Shown one piece after another: positions 16,309-24,384 of a stretch of DNA of 34,927 nucleotides. The position numbers and the translations under genes are program-made. Under the pieces are notes generated by a model. It was given only the letters and a program-made list of their open reading frames with translations, was not told the origin of the DNA and searched no databases. This stretch comes from an uncultured bacterium. GTDB taxonomy: Bacteria; Verrucomicrobiota; Lentisphaeria; Oligosphaerales; Oligosphaeraceae. The DNA lies in assembly GCA_902776645.1 (NCBI GenBank), contig CACYQT010000083.1, positions 1 through 34,927 of the forward strand, read 5' to 3'. How positions within the stretch are numbered: the first letter of the stretch is position 1; every line of letters begins with the position of its first letter.

Positions 16309-16871
16309 TGCTCGCGTCACTGACCACACTCTTCGTTCGCGTATGGGAGAAAGCGCTGTTTCTGATCGCGCTTCTCGCCTGCCTGACGCTTTGCTCCCTT
16401 GCGACACACTACTTCACGGCCGCTCCGGAGGAAGAGGACGCCGTCGGCCATCGGCCGGCCGCCGTCTCCATCCTTCCATGGCAGGACCGCTCGTACTTCA
16501 GCGTTTCCGTTCCGGAAGCGACTGCCGCCAATCCGTTTGCGCATACGCTGGTCAATATGACGGCACCACCGGAACCGCCCAAGCAGGAAAAAACGGAACC
16601 ACCGAAGAAAGAGGAGCCGCCCAAGCCAGCTGAACAGACTGCCAAGACAGAGCCAGCCGAGCCTGCAGCCGCGCAACCTGCTGAACCGGAGAAACCTGCG
16701 GAAACGGCAGAGCCAGCCAAACCGGCGGAGCCGCCACCGCCGCCGCCCAAGCCGGACATCGTTTTCACCATTGCCTATCGCGGCTACTATGTCGATGTAC
16801 GCGGCGAATCCCTCGCCATGCTGATCGTCACGGATCCGGCAAAGAAGGACCACATCCATCAACTGGAATGA
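16308..16871 (+). CDS. PilP/GspC-like inner-membrane protein with proline-rich linker
   Basis: The 187-residue protein starts at ATG 16308 within TGATG, so its translation is probably coupled to the PilO-like gene. Residues 15-35 form a transmembrane helix (ALFLIALLACLTLCSLATHYF). Residues about 85-150 are a Pro/Glu/Ala/Lys-rich linker, which would span the periplasm. The last ~38 residues (IVFTIAYRGYYVDVRGESLAMLIV) match the first strands of a PilP or GspC homology-region domain, but the protein ends there, so that domain is shorter than usual. In both systems this protein bridges inner-membrane PilO/PilN and the secretin. Assignment rests on operon position and architecture more than on sequence. 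Confidence 0.65.
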   Translation: MLASLTTLFVRVWEKALFLIALLACLTLCSLATHYFTAAPEEEDAVGHRPAAVSILPWQDRSYFSVSVPEATAANPFAHTLVNMTAPPEPPKQEKTEPPKKEEPPKPAEQTAKTEPAEPAAAQPAEPEKPAETAEPAKPAEPPPPPPKPDIVFTIAYRGYYVDVRGESLAMLIVTDPAKKDHIHQLE

Positions 16872-16910
16872 CAAACATACCTTTACATTTAAACAAGAAT
16901 AGCTTTTTCA

Positions 16911-16940
16911 ATGATTAATGATTAATGATTAATGATTAAT
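16911..16940. repeat. Four tandem ATGATTA heptamers with T-rich tail
   Basis: ATGATTA is repeated exactly four times, followed by AT (16911-16940), then a T-rich stretch of two T hexamers split by a G. Each ATTAAT junction is self-complementary, so the repeat plus T tract may terminate the pilus-like operon. The array contains overlapping ATG codons, one of which opens a frame in register with the next gene; I consider that start spurious. Confidence 0.8.
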
Positions 16941-17000
16941 TTTTTGTTTTTTCGCCAGATTATCCATACAATCCAAAACCTCCAGAACTTCCAGCCTCCT

Positions 17001-19298
17001 ATGAATCACACTTCTTCATATCGTATTGGCGCTGTTCTTTCCACGATGCTGCTCGTCGGCGCGTTTCCGTCTGCCATTCTCGCGCAGCAGGCGAAAGACA
17101 ATATCGTTGAGTCTCAAATCCTTGCCAATGCGCGCCTTGGGGAAATCATTCTTCAGGAGGATTTCTCCAAAATTGAAAACGGCGGCATGCCGGAAGGTTG
17201 GATTAAAAACCATCCGTTCAATTTCCTCTGGGCGGCGGACAAAGCCACTGGTTTGAACGGTGATGTCATTTCCGTCCAAAACCACAAACTCGCCATTCGT
17301 TCGGACAAAGGCGCTCACATCATCGCCCTGCCGCCGCTCGGCACGGAAAACTACGTCTTTTCAGCGACATTCCAATTTATCGCCAGAGGCGGGTCCTTCG
17401 GGCTAGAAACGGATATCGCAGACGACTACAAGAACTGTAGTTACGCCACGAACAGCATGATGTATCCGTATGAAGTCAAAGTCGGCGAATTCGCGCAGTT
17501 CGTCCGCAAGCAAGGCCGCGGCGACGTCGGCAGGCAGAACATCGACTGCTCCACAGGCTATTTCGCAGACCCACTGCCGCCGATGAACACGGATGTCGTC
17601 TTCACCGTCTATCATCTGGAAGGCGTCTCCTATTTCTATTGCAACGGCAAATTCGTTTCGCAACTGGCGGACAGCAAACGCGATTCCACCGCCCCCCGCA
17701 CGCGCATCGGCATGTACAGTTGCGGCGGCAGTTTTCTCGTCTCCTCCGTCATCGTCCGGGAACTGATTCCCAAAACGTTGCTGGAGAGAGGCTTGATAAC
17801 CGCCGTTTCAATCGACAAGCCGTCCATTCAATGTGACGGCGACACCTGCGATTTACTGCTTCCAGTCACGTTTGACAAAACAGATAAAAATCTCAATGAC
17901 GGTGTCCTGTCTTCCCCATTGCTTGACGTTATTTTGGAATATCAATTGGATGACACGAACCGGACCGACAGAATCTATCCTAATAAAATTGTCGCACAAG
18001 ACAACAAGTCCCAAAAACTGCTCTTTAAAATCCCTAACCTGCGTGGTGACGGCCTTTCCCACACGTATGTCGTTCGCGCAGGCCTGGATTGGACTTCTAT
18101 CGGGCGGCCTGTTCTCTACTCTACCAAGCAATGGCGAATCAATCCCGTCATGATCGCCAACAAAACATACCGTCAAGCCACAGAGGAACAGAAGAAAAAC
18201 ATGGATACCGTCTTTAAAAACGTCAAAGGCTACCAAGGCGCGAGCATCAAGCAGCTTACGTTCGCCGTCTTCTCTGATTTCCATTATAAGAAAGGTATGT
18301 ACGCCTCCCCCATCGCCGGCATGCAGGCCATCGTGGACCGCGCCGCGCAGGCCAACGTCGCCTTCATGATCCATGGCGGCGATTTCTGCAACGACTACAA
18401 AGGCTCCCCCGAGCTGATGAACGCCTATCTGAAAAATAACCGAAACCTCCCCGCCTACGGCGTTTACGGCAACCATGAACTGGAATCGCGCGGCAACGTC
18501 ATGCCGCTTGTCACGCCGCTTCTGACCAACCGTCCGGACAGCGTCGTCTGGGGCACGCCCGACGGCAAGATCGGCGACGGATTCACCGCCCATTACTATT
18601 TCGAATCCAACGGCTTCCGCATCATCTGCCTGGACACGAACTATTCATGGAATCCAGAGAAGAAAGAATGGCAGCACAACACGGAGGCCAGCTATGGCCC
18701 GCCCAAAGGCAATTCATCTGGCAACTCGCTCGGCCCCAAGCAGTTGGAATGGCTCGAAAACATCCTCATGGACGCAGCGGACAAAGGAATCCCCTGTCTC
18801 GTTTTCAGCCACGTCGGCTATTCCGCCGAATGGAGCTCCGCTCCGGACACGAAGAAAGTCCGCGAGATTTTCCAGAAGGCCAACACGGCTCGCCAAGGCA
18901 CCGTCCTCATGGCCGTCAACGGACACCTTCACACCAATCACGTCAAGATCATCGACAACATCCTTTTCTTTGACGTCAACACCACCTACAACGGCGACTG
19001 GCAGGGCGGCCAGAAGGAACACCACTATACCGACGGCATGACGTACGAATTCGTCGATTACGACCAGAACGGCCAGCCGACCGCCACCCGCCAACGCAAT
19101 CTGATGGAGTTAGGGCAAGCCAAAAACACATGGTTCTTCACAGATCCGCTCAGCGCCATCGTCACGATCGACTCGCTCGGGCACATCGTCATCGACGGCT
19201 CCAAGACGACATGGCGCTACAACGTCATCCCCTCCAACGACGGCAAAAACGGCTGCGAACCATTCATCACCAGCGGCACCTACGACGTGCTGGAATAA
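17001..19298 (+). CDS. Secreted calcineurin-like metallophosphoesterase with LamG-like N-terminal domain
   Basis: The ATG at 17001 gives 765 residues and puts a signal peptide (AVLSTMLLVGAFPSAILAQ) near the N-terminus; an in-frame ATG at 16932 inside the heptamer array is less likely. Neither has a clear ribosome-binding site. Residues about 50-250 look like a concanavalin/LamG-like beta-sandwich (ILQEDFSKIENGGMPEGW). A second beta domain spans about 260-370. The phosphoesterase domain from about residue 415 shows the complete motif series: FSDFHY (DxH), HGGDF (GD), GNHELE (GNH), FSHVGYS (H) and NGHLHTNH (GHxH), so two metals should be bound. It is probably an exported phosphatase or phosphodiesterase; substrate unknown. 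A perfect hairpin follows the gene. Confidence 0.87.
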   Translation: MNHTSSYRIGAVLSTMLLVGAFPSAILAQQAKDNIVESQILANARLGEIILQEDFSKIENGGMPEGWIKNHPFNFLWAADKATGLNGDVISVQNHKLAIRSDKGAHIIALPPLGTENYVFSATFQFIARGGSFGLETDIADDYKNCSYATNSMMYPYEVKVGEFAQFVRKQGRGDVGRQNIDCSTGYFADPLPPMNTDVVFTVYHLEGVSYFYCNGKFVSQLADSKRDSTAPRTRIGMYSCGGSFLVSSVIVRELIPKTLLERGLITAVSIDKPSIQCDGDTCDLLLPVTFDKTDKNLNDGVLSSPLLDVILEYQLDDTNRTDRIYPNKIVAQDNKSQKLLFKIPNLRGDGLSHTYVVRAGLDWTSIGRPVLYSTKQWRINPVMIANKTYRQATEEQKKNMDTVFKNVKGYQGASIKQLTFAVFSDFHYKKGMYASPIAGMQAIVDRAAQANVAFMIHGGDFCNDYKGSPELMNAYLKNNRNLPAYGVYGNHELESRGNVMPLVTPLLTNRPDSVVWGTPDGKIGDGFTAHYYFESNGFRIICLDTNYSWNPEKKEWQHNTEASYGPPKGNSSGNSLGPKQLEWLENILMDAADKGIPCLVFSHVGYSAEWSSAPDTKKVREIFQKANTARQGTVLMAVNGHLHTNHVKIIDNILFFDVNTTYNGDWQGGQKEHHYTDGMTYEFVDYDQNGQPTATRQRNLMELGQAKNTWFFTDPLSAIVTIDSLGHIVIDGSKTTWRYNVIPSNDGKNGCEPFITSGTYDVLE

Positions 19299-19301
19299 AC
19301 T

Positions 19302-19367
19302 TTCAGCGACTAAACCGACTAAAGCGACGAAAGGGACAAAAGTTTTTTTGCTTTTGTCCCTTTCGTC
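19302..19367. terminator. Degenerate GCGACTAAA repeat leading into a perfect 17-bp hairpin
   Basis: Starting three bases after the metallophosphoesterase stop, words of the type GCGACTAAA repeat (19306-19329). Bases 19326-19342 (GACGAAAGGGACAAAAG) pair perfectly with 19351-19367 around an 8-base loop of seven T and a G. The symmetric stem with A-rich and T-rich arms could stop transcription in both directions between this gene and the convergent amidohydrolase gene. The words GACTAAAGCGACG and GACGAAAGGGAC recur at 24348-24369, so the terminator is built from a dispersed repeat. Confidence 0.65.
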
Positions 19368-19395
19368 TGTAACATTAGTCTATAGGCCATAAACA

Positions 19396-19436
19396 CTGCC
19401 TTCGGCAGCTACTAACCACTAACCACTAACCACTAG
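19396..19436. repeat. Mini-hairpin plus ACTAACC heptamer array at the amidohydrolase stop codon
   Basis: CTGCC-TTC-GGCAG (19396-19408) is a 5-bp stem with a TTC loop. It is followed by ACTAACC three times and ACTAG (19411-19436). The array ends two bases before the minus-strand amidohydrolase stop codon (19439-19441). The same two-part structure, with the heptamer in reverse orientation, follows the esterase gene at 11636-11666. Confidence 0.7.
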
Positions 19437-19438
19437 AA

Positions 19439-20725
19439 TCACTTGAATTCCGCCACCAGCTCTTCATACTGCTCATGCGTCAGCTTGGGGCCGAATTCCG
19501 CCATGGCGGCCTTCGCTTCCGCCGCATCGTCCATCAGCAGCGCGTACAGCATGATGGCCGCATGCTTGGACGCCTGCACAAACGCGACATAGCCGTCGGG
19601 CGTGGTGAAATCAATGCCATGCGCCGTGCCTTTTCCGCCTGGAACACCGCCGTGGATGGCGGGCATGATGTTCGTGATGTCGCCCATGTCCGTGCAGCCG
19701 GCCGAGCGGTTGAACCAGTTGAAATCGCTGTCCACCATCGTGGGAACAAGCAGCTTGGCAACTTCCCGATGGACGTTGCCGAGGGTCTCGTTCTTTCTGA
19801 CCGGCAGCGAGCCCTGGATGTTGAAAACTTCGGCGGAACCGCCCAAAGCCAAAGCCGAATGGATCACCGCGTCATCGAACATCTTCGCGGCTTTCGACAT
19901 CTCCTGCACGCTTGCCCCACGAACGTAGTAGTTCATGGCGGCCGTGTCCGGAATGACGTTTGCGGCTTGTCCGCCTTCCGTGATGATGCCATGAATACGC
20001 ATGGTCGATGACATCCGCTCCCGCAACAGACCGATGGCGCACTGCGCAAGCGTCAGCTGGTTCATCGCATTGTTGCCGCTGGAAGGCACGGATGCATGGC
20101 AGCTCTTCCCATGGAACACGACGCGTTTCTTGACGTTGCCGCCATTCCACGAACAGCCGTACTTACCGCCGCAATGGCTCATGAACGCCACATCCACGTC
20201 GTCCAGAACACCTTCGCGGTACAGTGAAATCTTTCCGCTGATGGCTTTGATCTTGCCTTCCGCGATCAGCTGCTGGGCCAGTTCGAACTCGAAGCCCTCT
20301 TCCGCCGGCGTCCCGATGAAGGCGATCTTGCCGCACAATCCGTCCAGAATGCCCGGACAATGCGTGAACAGCCACGCCGCGCCGACCAGTGAATTGATGT
20401 GCGTATGATGGCCGCAGGCATGGACGCAGCCGTCTACCGCCTCAGGATGCGTCGGAATATGCAGCGCGTCCAGTTCGCCCATGAGCGCGACCGTCGGGCC
20501 AGGCCGCCCCGTGTCCAAATCCGCCCGGAAACCAGTGATGGACAGGCCGCGTTTCACTTTCAGGCCATAGCTTTCCAGACAATCCGTCGCATACTTGCTC
20601 GTCTTCACTTCGCGGTAGCCGAGCTCGGGCATGCCCCAGAATTTCTTTCCGTTTTCAATGAACACCTCTTGGTTGGCTTCAGCTAAATCAATCAGCTGAC
20701 GAATGGCTGGTGCGTTAAGATTCAT
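19439..20725 (-). CDS. M20D-family amidohydrolase (AbgB-like peptidase/aminoacylase)
   Basis: The 428-residue protein starts at the ATG at 20725 with AAGGAG five bases upstream. M20 metal-site motifs are clear: GELDAL (about residue 83), HACGHHTH (about 103-110) and GTPAEEG (about 138-144), the last with the catalytic glutamate pair. FHGKSCHAS (about residue 209) begins the lid/dimerisation domain, and the C-terminal half returns to the catalytic domain with SAGCTDMGD. Length and motifs fit the AbgB branch, which cleaves p-aminobenzoyl-glutamate or similar N-acyl amino acids. It is cytoplasmic and appears to be alone; the glycyl radical enzyme gene is divergent from it across 150 bases. Confidence 0.88.
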   Translation of the reverse strand: MNLNAPAIRQLIDLAEANQEVFIENGKKFWGMPELGYREVKTSKYATDCLESYGLKVKRGLSITGFRADLDTGRPGPTVALMGELDALHIPTHPEAVDGCVHACGHHTHINSLVGAAWLFTHCPGILDGLCGKIAFIGTPAEEGFEFELAQQLIAEGKIKAISGKISLYREGVLDDVDVAFMSHCGGKYGCSWNGGNVKKRVVFHGKSCHASVPSSGNNAMNQLTLAQCAIGLLRERMSSTMRIHGIITEGGQAANVIPDTAAMNYYVRGASVQEMSKAAKMFDDAVIHSALALGGSAEVFNIQGSLPVRKNETLGNVHREVAKLLVPTMVDSDFNWFNRSAGCTDMGDITNIMPAIHGGVPGGKGTAHGIDFTTPDGYVAFVQASKHAAIMLYALLMDDAAEAKAAMAEFGPKLTHEQYEELVAEFK

Positions 20726-20875
20726 GGTTCTCCTTAATATTTTGTCGTTGAGAAAACAATCTTTCTTTAATTTCTCTTGAATCTATGATTTTTCAAGTTA
20801 TCGTATGTTGTATTGGCATTCCACTTCCGCATTATTCGTCCCATTCGTCATATTTAATTATAGTAAAGAAACACC

Positions 20876-22982
20876 ATGGAAAAGAACTGGCAAGCCATTC
20901 TTGAAACCGAACGCGTCGCCTCACGAACCATCTATGTGCAGGGCTGCGGCCGCAACGTCAACCTCGGCTCCTATTGGCGCGGGAAATACTATATTAGCTT
21001 CCGCGCAGATCCAAGCGAGGCGATTTTCCGCGCCAAGGCGTTCGCCTATACGCTTGAACATCTGCCACTTACGTTTGATCCACGGCAACGTTTCGCATGC
21101 GGCATGGAGACGTATCAGGTCATGGAAGTGCCCGAAGAAATCAAAAATGACTATGCCGTCTGCATCGGGGCGGACGCGGGCCGCGGCCGCCGTAATTTCA
21201 CCGTCGGCAACGACCATACCGTGCCAGACTACCGCACCGTCCTTTCCATTGGTCTCGACGGCATTCTCGCCCGAATCGCCGATTCGCGCCGCTATCATAC
21301 AGATGCCAAGTCGCTTGCGAATCTGGAAGCCATGGAAATCGGCATCAACGCCATCAAGGCCTTCTCCCTGCGTTTTGCGGAATCGCTAAAGGAAACGGAT
21401 CCAGAGCTTTCCGCCTGCCTGACACGCATCGCAGGCCCCGCTCCAACGTCGTTCTTCGATGCGTTGCAGTTGACATGGCTCCTCTTCATCGTCCTCCAGA
21501 GCCAAGGCCGCAACCATGACGCGCTCGGCCGTATCGATCAATATCTTATCGACTTCTACCGCCGCGACATCGCCGACGGCAAACTCACGCGCGACGACGC
21601 TCTCGACATGCTCTGCCACATCTGGACGAAGGTCGAAGGCGTCCATGACACGACGAATATCGCCATCGCGGGCATCACGCCAGACGGAAAGGACGCCACC
21701 AACGAACTGAGCTATCTCGCGTTGGAGGCCACAGGTCTTGTCAAATCACCGTCCACCAATATTTCCGCGCGTTTCCACGACAACACGCCGGACGATTTCT
21801 ACAAAGCCTGCGCGAAACTCATCTCCACGGGCATCGGCTTCCCCGCCGTTTTCAACGACGAAGTGACGATTCCCATGCTGGAACAAGTCGGCGTAAAGAC
21901 CGAGCACGCAAGGGATTATTGCATGGTCGGCTGCGTCGAGACATTGGTCGCCGGCCGCCAGCAGGCGTGGAGCGACGGCCGTTTCGACACACAGATCTGC
22001 TTCGAAACCGTCCTCAAACGGCTGGACACATACGACACATACGAAGCCCTCTACAACGATCTGCTGGTCGAAATCGCCAAACGCATTCAGACCTACGTCG
22101 ATAACTACAACGCCAATCTCGCCTGCTATTCGCCTGAACGGCTGCCCGATCCCGTGCTCTCAGCCTTCACGCAGGACTGCATCGCCCGCGCTCTCGATCT
22201 GAACGACGGCGGTTCCATCTACCGCCGCTTCCACGGCGTCGGCATGATGGGCATTGGCACAATTACCGACAGCCTGTCCGTCCTCAGACAGCCTGTCCGT
22301 CCTCAAGAAGCTTGTCTTCGAGGAGAAACGCGTCAGCAAGAAGGAGGTCATGGCCGCGTTGGAGGCCAATTTCGAAGGCCACGAAGCCCTCCGCCAGATG
22401 TTCATCAACGCCACGCCAAAGTACGGCAACGACGATGATTACGCCGATTCCATCGCCGTCGATCTCGTCCGCCGTTTCGGCGAGATGTGGCGTCCCCACA
22501 AGACGTTGGACGGCGGCCAGTTCTTCAGCTGCATGGCCACCAACATCAGCAACATTCCCGCCGGCCGTATGGTCGGCGCCACGCCGGACGGTCGATTCGC
22601 CCACACCGCCCTGTCGGACGCCGCCTCCCCCAACGCGGGCTACGACCGCAAGGGCCCGACCGCCTTCATCAAATCCATCTGCAAGCCAGACTACACGCAG
22701 CAGAACTGCACCGTCGTCAACCTCCGCTTCTCACCGGATTTCTTCAAAGGAGAGGACGGCATCGGCCATTTCTGCGCGTTGCTGAAGGAATTCGTCCGCG
22801 GCCGCGGCCATGAAATGCAGTTCAACGTAACGGACAACGCCGATCTGCAGGATGCCCGCGAACATCCAGAAAAATACGGCTCGCTGGTCGTTCGTGTCAG
22901 CGGCTTCTCCGCCTATTTCACGCGGCTGGATCCGTCCATCCAGGACGACATCATCCGCCGCCGCGCGCATGTGAAATCATGA
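20876..22982 (+). pseudogene. Pyruvate formate-lyase-family glycyl radical enzyme, broken by a 19-bp duplication
   Basis: The ATG at 20876 opens a frame to a stop at 22436-22438; the family sequence continues in the +1 frame to 22982. Deleting one copy of the tandem 19-mer at 22268-22305 restores a 695-residue protein. Both radical sites are then present: Cys353 in MVGCVETL (the GCVE motif of glycerol/choline-lyase-type members) and Gly670 in RVSGFSAYF (codon 22902-22904). The length is shorter than the usual 750-850 residues. Such enzymes work anaerobically on diols, choline, pyruvate or related compounds after activation by a radical-SAM activase; no activase gene is in the window. In the present form the product stops at residue 520 and lacks the glycyl site, so it should be inactive unless the duplication is an assembly error. 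Confidence 0.88.
22268..22305 (+). repeat. Perfect 19-bp tandem duplication inside the glycyl radical enzyme gene
   Basis: GACAGCCTGTCCGTCCTCA occurs at 22268-22286 and immediately again at 22287-22305. Nineteen is one more than a multiple of three, and this one-base gain exactly explains the shift between the two halves of the gene. With one copy removed the protein reads TDSLSVLKKLVFEEKR across the site, which fits the family. Confidence 0.95.
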
Positions 22983-22999
22983 GTCTCAGGTTGGGATGC

Positions 23000-23078
23000 A
23001 GGGATAAAAAGCGATCAAAAAGATAAAAGAATCAATCATTCATACAGTTTTCTTGTATCCTTTTTATCGCTTCAATCC
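23000..23078. terminator. Long imperfect inverted repeat between convergent genes
   Basis: Bases 23009-23031 and 23050-23072 pair at 20 of 23 positions around an 18-base loop, and AGGGAT (23000-23005) can extend the stem with ATCCCT (23075-23080 region). The stem begins with A-rich DNA and ends in T-rich DNA on either strand. It lies between the glycyl radical enzyme (plus) and the DUF2235 gene (minus), and is a likely two-way terminator. Confidence 0.55.
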
Positions 23079-23111
23079 CTTCCTATCCAACATCTTCAAA
23101 TCTTCTTTCCA

Positions 23112-24011
23112 TTATACCATCACATCGCCGGAAAAATCGACGCCCATGAACATCTGGTTGTCGGACAGCGTCGAATTGTGCAGCAGACCGTCCCAATGGT
23201 CGCGGATGAACAGCACCGTGTCGTCCAATACGTCCGCCGCCCCCACAAGACGCTCCACGACGGTTTTGCTCTTCTTGAACACATTCGTCAGCCCCCAGCC
23301 GATGTTGTTCTCATCGTGAACGACAGGCTTGATCGTCAAATCAATCGGCTTGTCCAGATCAATCTTCGCGCCATCGACAATCAGGCCGTTTTCAACCGCA
23401 TTCTGCGCCATCCATTGCAAGGCGATGTCCGCCAGCTCGTGGTTCGCATAGCCGCCGCCGACATCCGTGTGGGAGCCCGCAAACCACCGTTCCGTGATCA
23501 CATCCAGCGGATTGAAACGGAAGACATCGAAAATGCTGCGGCGTTCGTCGATAGCCATCGCATGATACGCATGTTTCACGTATGGAGGAAGATCCGCGAT
23601 GCCGAAGTCGTTTCCAGGCGTCGCCTTCACCGTGTCCCACACGCCGATCATCTCGACGTCGCGTTGCAGAAACGTCGCCAAAACACGAACGGCGAAAGCG
23701 CCGCGCGAAAAGCCGAACAGATAAATGCGCGGCTCACAGCCGTCTTCCCGCGCGATTTCGCATTCGTCATCCAGCCACCGCTTCGCCTCCGTGATGCGTT
23801 CGTCCAATCCAAAACCCAACGCCGCTCCGGTAATCGTCTCATGCGACCGTGTGCCGACGCCTTTCCGGTAGTAGCAACGCTGCTGGACATCGCCTTCCTT
23901 CACGTTCGGCGATGCGTAGTAGAGTCTTACGACATTTGAATCCGTCGCGCATTCCGCCTTGGAGCGGTTTTGGTTCGTGCCGTCAATGAAAACACAGAGA
24001 TTTCTAATCAT
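23112..24011 (-). CDS. DUF2235 alpha/beta hydrolase (Tle1-like phospholipase fold)
   Basis: The 299-residue protein starts at ATG 24011 with a strong GGAGGAG seven bases upstream, overlapping the lipoprotein gene by eight bases. DUF2235 features are clear: FIDGTNQN at residues 8-15, the nucleophile elbow GFSRGA with Ser102, GVWDTV with Asp126, and WFAGSHTDVGGGY with His181. DUF2235 proteins are serine lipases; some are type VI secretion phospholipase effectors, while many are stand-alone proteins of unknown role. It has no signal peptide, and no type VI secretion gene is nearby. Translational coupling to a small lipoprotein is notable: that protein may be an envelope-located partner or immunity factor, which is speculation. 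Confidence 0.87.
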   Translation of the reverse strand: MIRNLCVFIDGTNQNRSKAECATDSNVVRLYYASPNVKEGDVQQRCYYRKGVGTRSHETITGAALGFGLDERITEAKRWLDDECEIAREDGCEPRIYLFGFSRGAFAVRVLATFLQRDVEMIGVWDTVKATPGNDFGIADLPPYVKHAYHAMAIDERRSIFDVFRFNPLDVITERWFAGSHTDVGGGYANHELADIALQWMAQNAVENGLIVDGAKIDLDKPIDLTIKPVVHDENNIGWGLTNVFKKSKTVVERLVGAADVLDDTVLFIRDHWDGLLHNSTLSDNQMFMGVDFSGDVMV

Positions 24012-24330
24012 CGTTCTCCTCCCATTCGATGTCCATGGGAGCCCAAAGCCCGAATGTCAGAACGGTCGCCAACGCATACCAATAATTGGTCCTGCAACGC
24101 ACCGCCGCCACCGTATGGCGCTTGTCCTCCACCGTGATGACATTCTCTTTTTCCCAAAGATTTTGTTTCCAAAGACTTCCGTCATAACGCACCGGCGGGT
24201 ACTCATATGGGCGGACGGCCCGTCCGGACACGCGGACTGATGACTGGCAACCGCATACCCCCAAGCAGAACACCATGCACAGCACCACGCAGACCGTGCG
24301 CTTTAATATGGCAAGAATCTTTTCTCTCAT
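24004..24330 (-). CDS. Small lipoprotein upstream of the DUF2235 gene
   Basis: The 108-residue protein starts at ATG 24330 with GGAGG five bases upstream. Residues 1-28 form a lipoprotein signal peptide ending in GVCGC, with Cys28 as the likely lipidated residue. The mature part is short and aromatic (PYEYPPVRYDG, SLWKQNLWEKEN) and near its end has a hydrophobic stretch YALATVLTFGLWAPMDI. I do not recognise the family. Its stop overlaps the DUF2235 start by eight bases, so the two are co-translated. A GACGAAAGGGAC-type repeat lies between it and the preceding phosphatase gene. Confidence 0.75.
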   Translation of the reverse strand: MREKILAILKRTVCVVLCMVFCLGVCGCQSSVRVSGRAVRPYEYPPVRYDGSLWKQNLWEKENVITVEDKRHTVAAVRCRTNYWYALATVLTFGLWAPMDIEWEENDD

Positions 24331-24342
24331 ATTACCTCCAAT

Positions 24343-24380
24343 AAAACGACGAAAGGGACTAAAGCGACGGGAAGGACAGA
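24343..24380. repeat. GACGAAAGGGAC/GACTAAAGCGACG repeat between phosphatase and lipoprotein genes
   Basis: GACGAAAGGGAC (24348-24359) and the overlapping GACTAAAGCGACG (24357-24369) are identical to words at 19326-19337 and 19317-19329. The stretch ends about five bases before the phosphatase stop codon (24385-24387). It does not form the hairpin seen at 19326-19367, because the reverse-complement arm is missing here. Confidence 0.7.
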
Positions 24381-24384
24381 AGTG

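Noticed and set aside
16911..16940. Heptamer array considered as a CRISPR or phase-variation tract
   Set aside because: There are no spacers, so it is not CRISPR, and the array lies outside the chosen coding start of the metallophosphoesterase, so copy number would not switch its frame.
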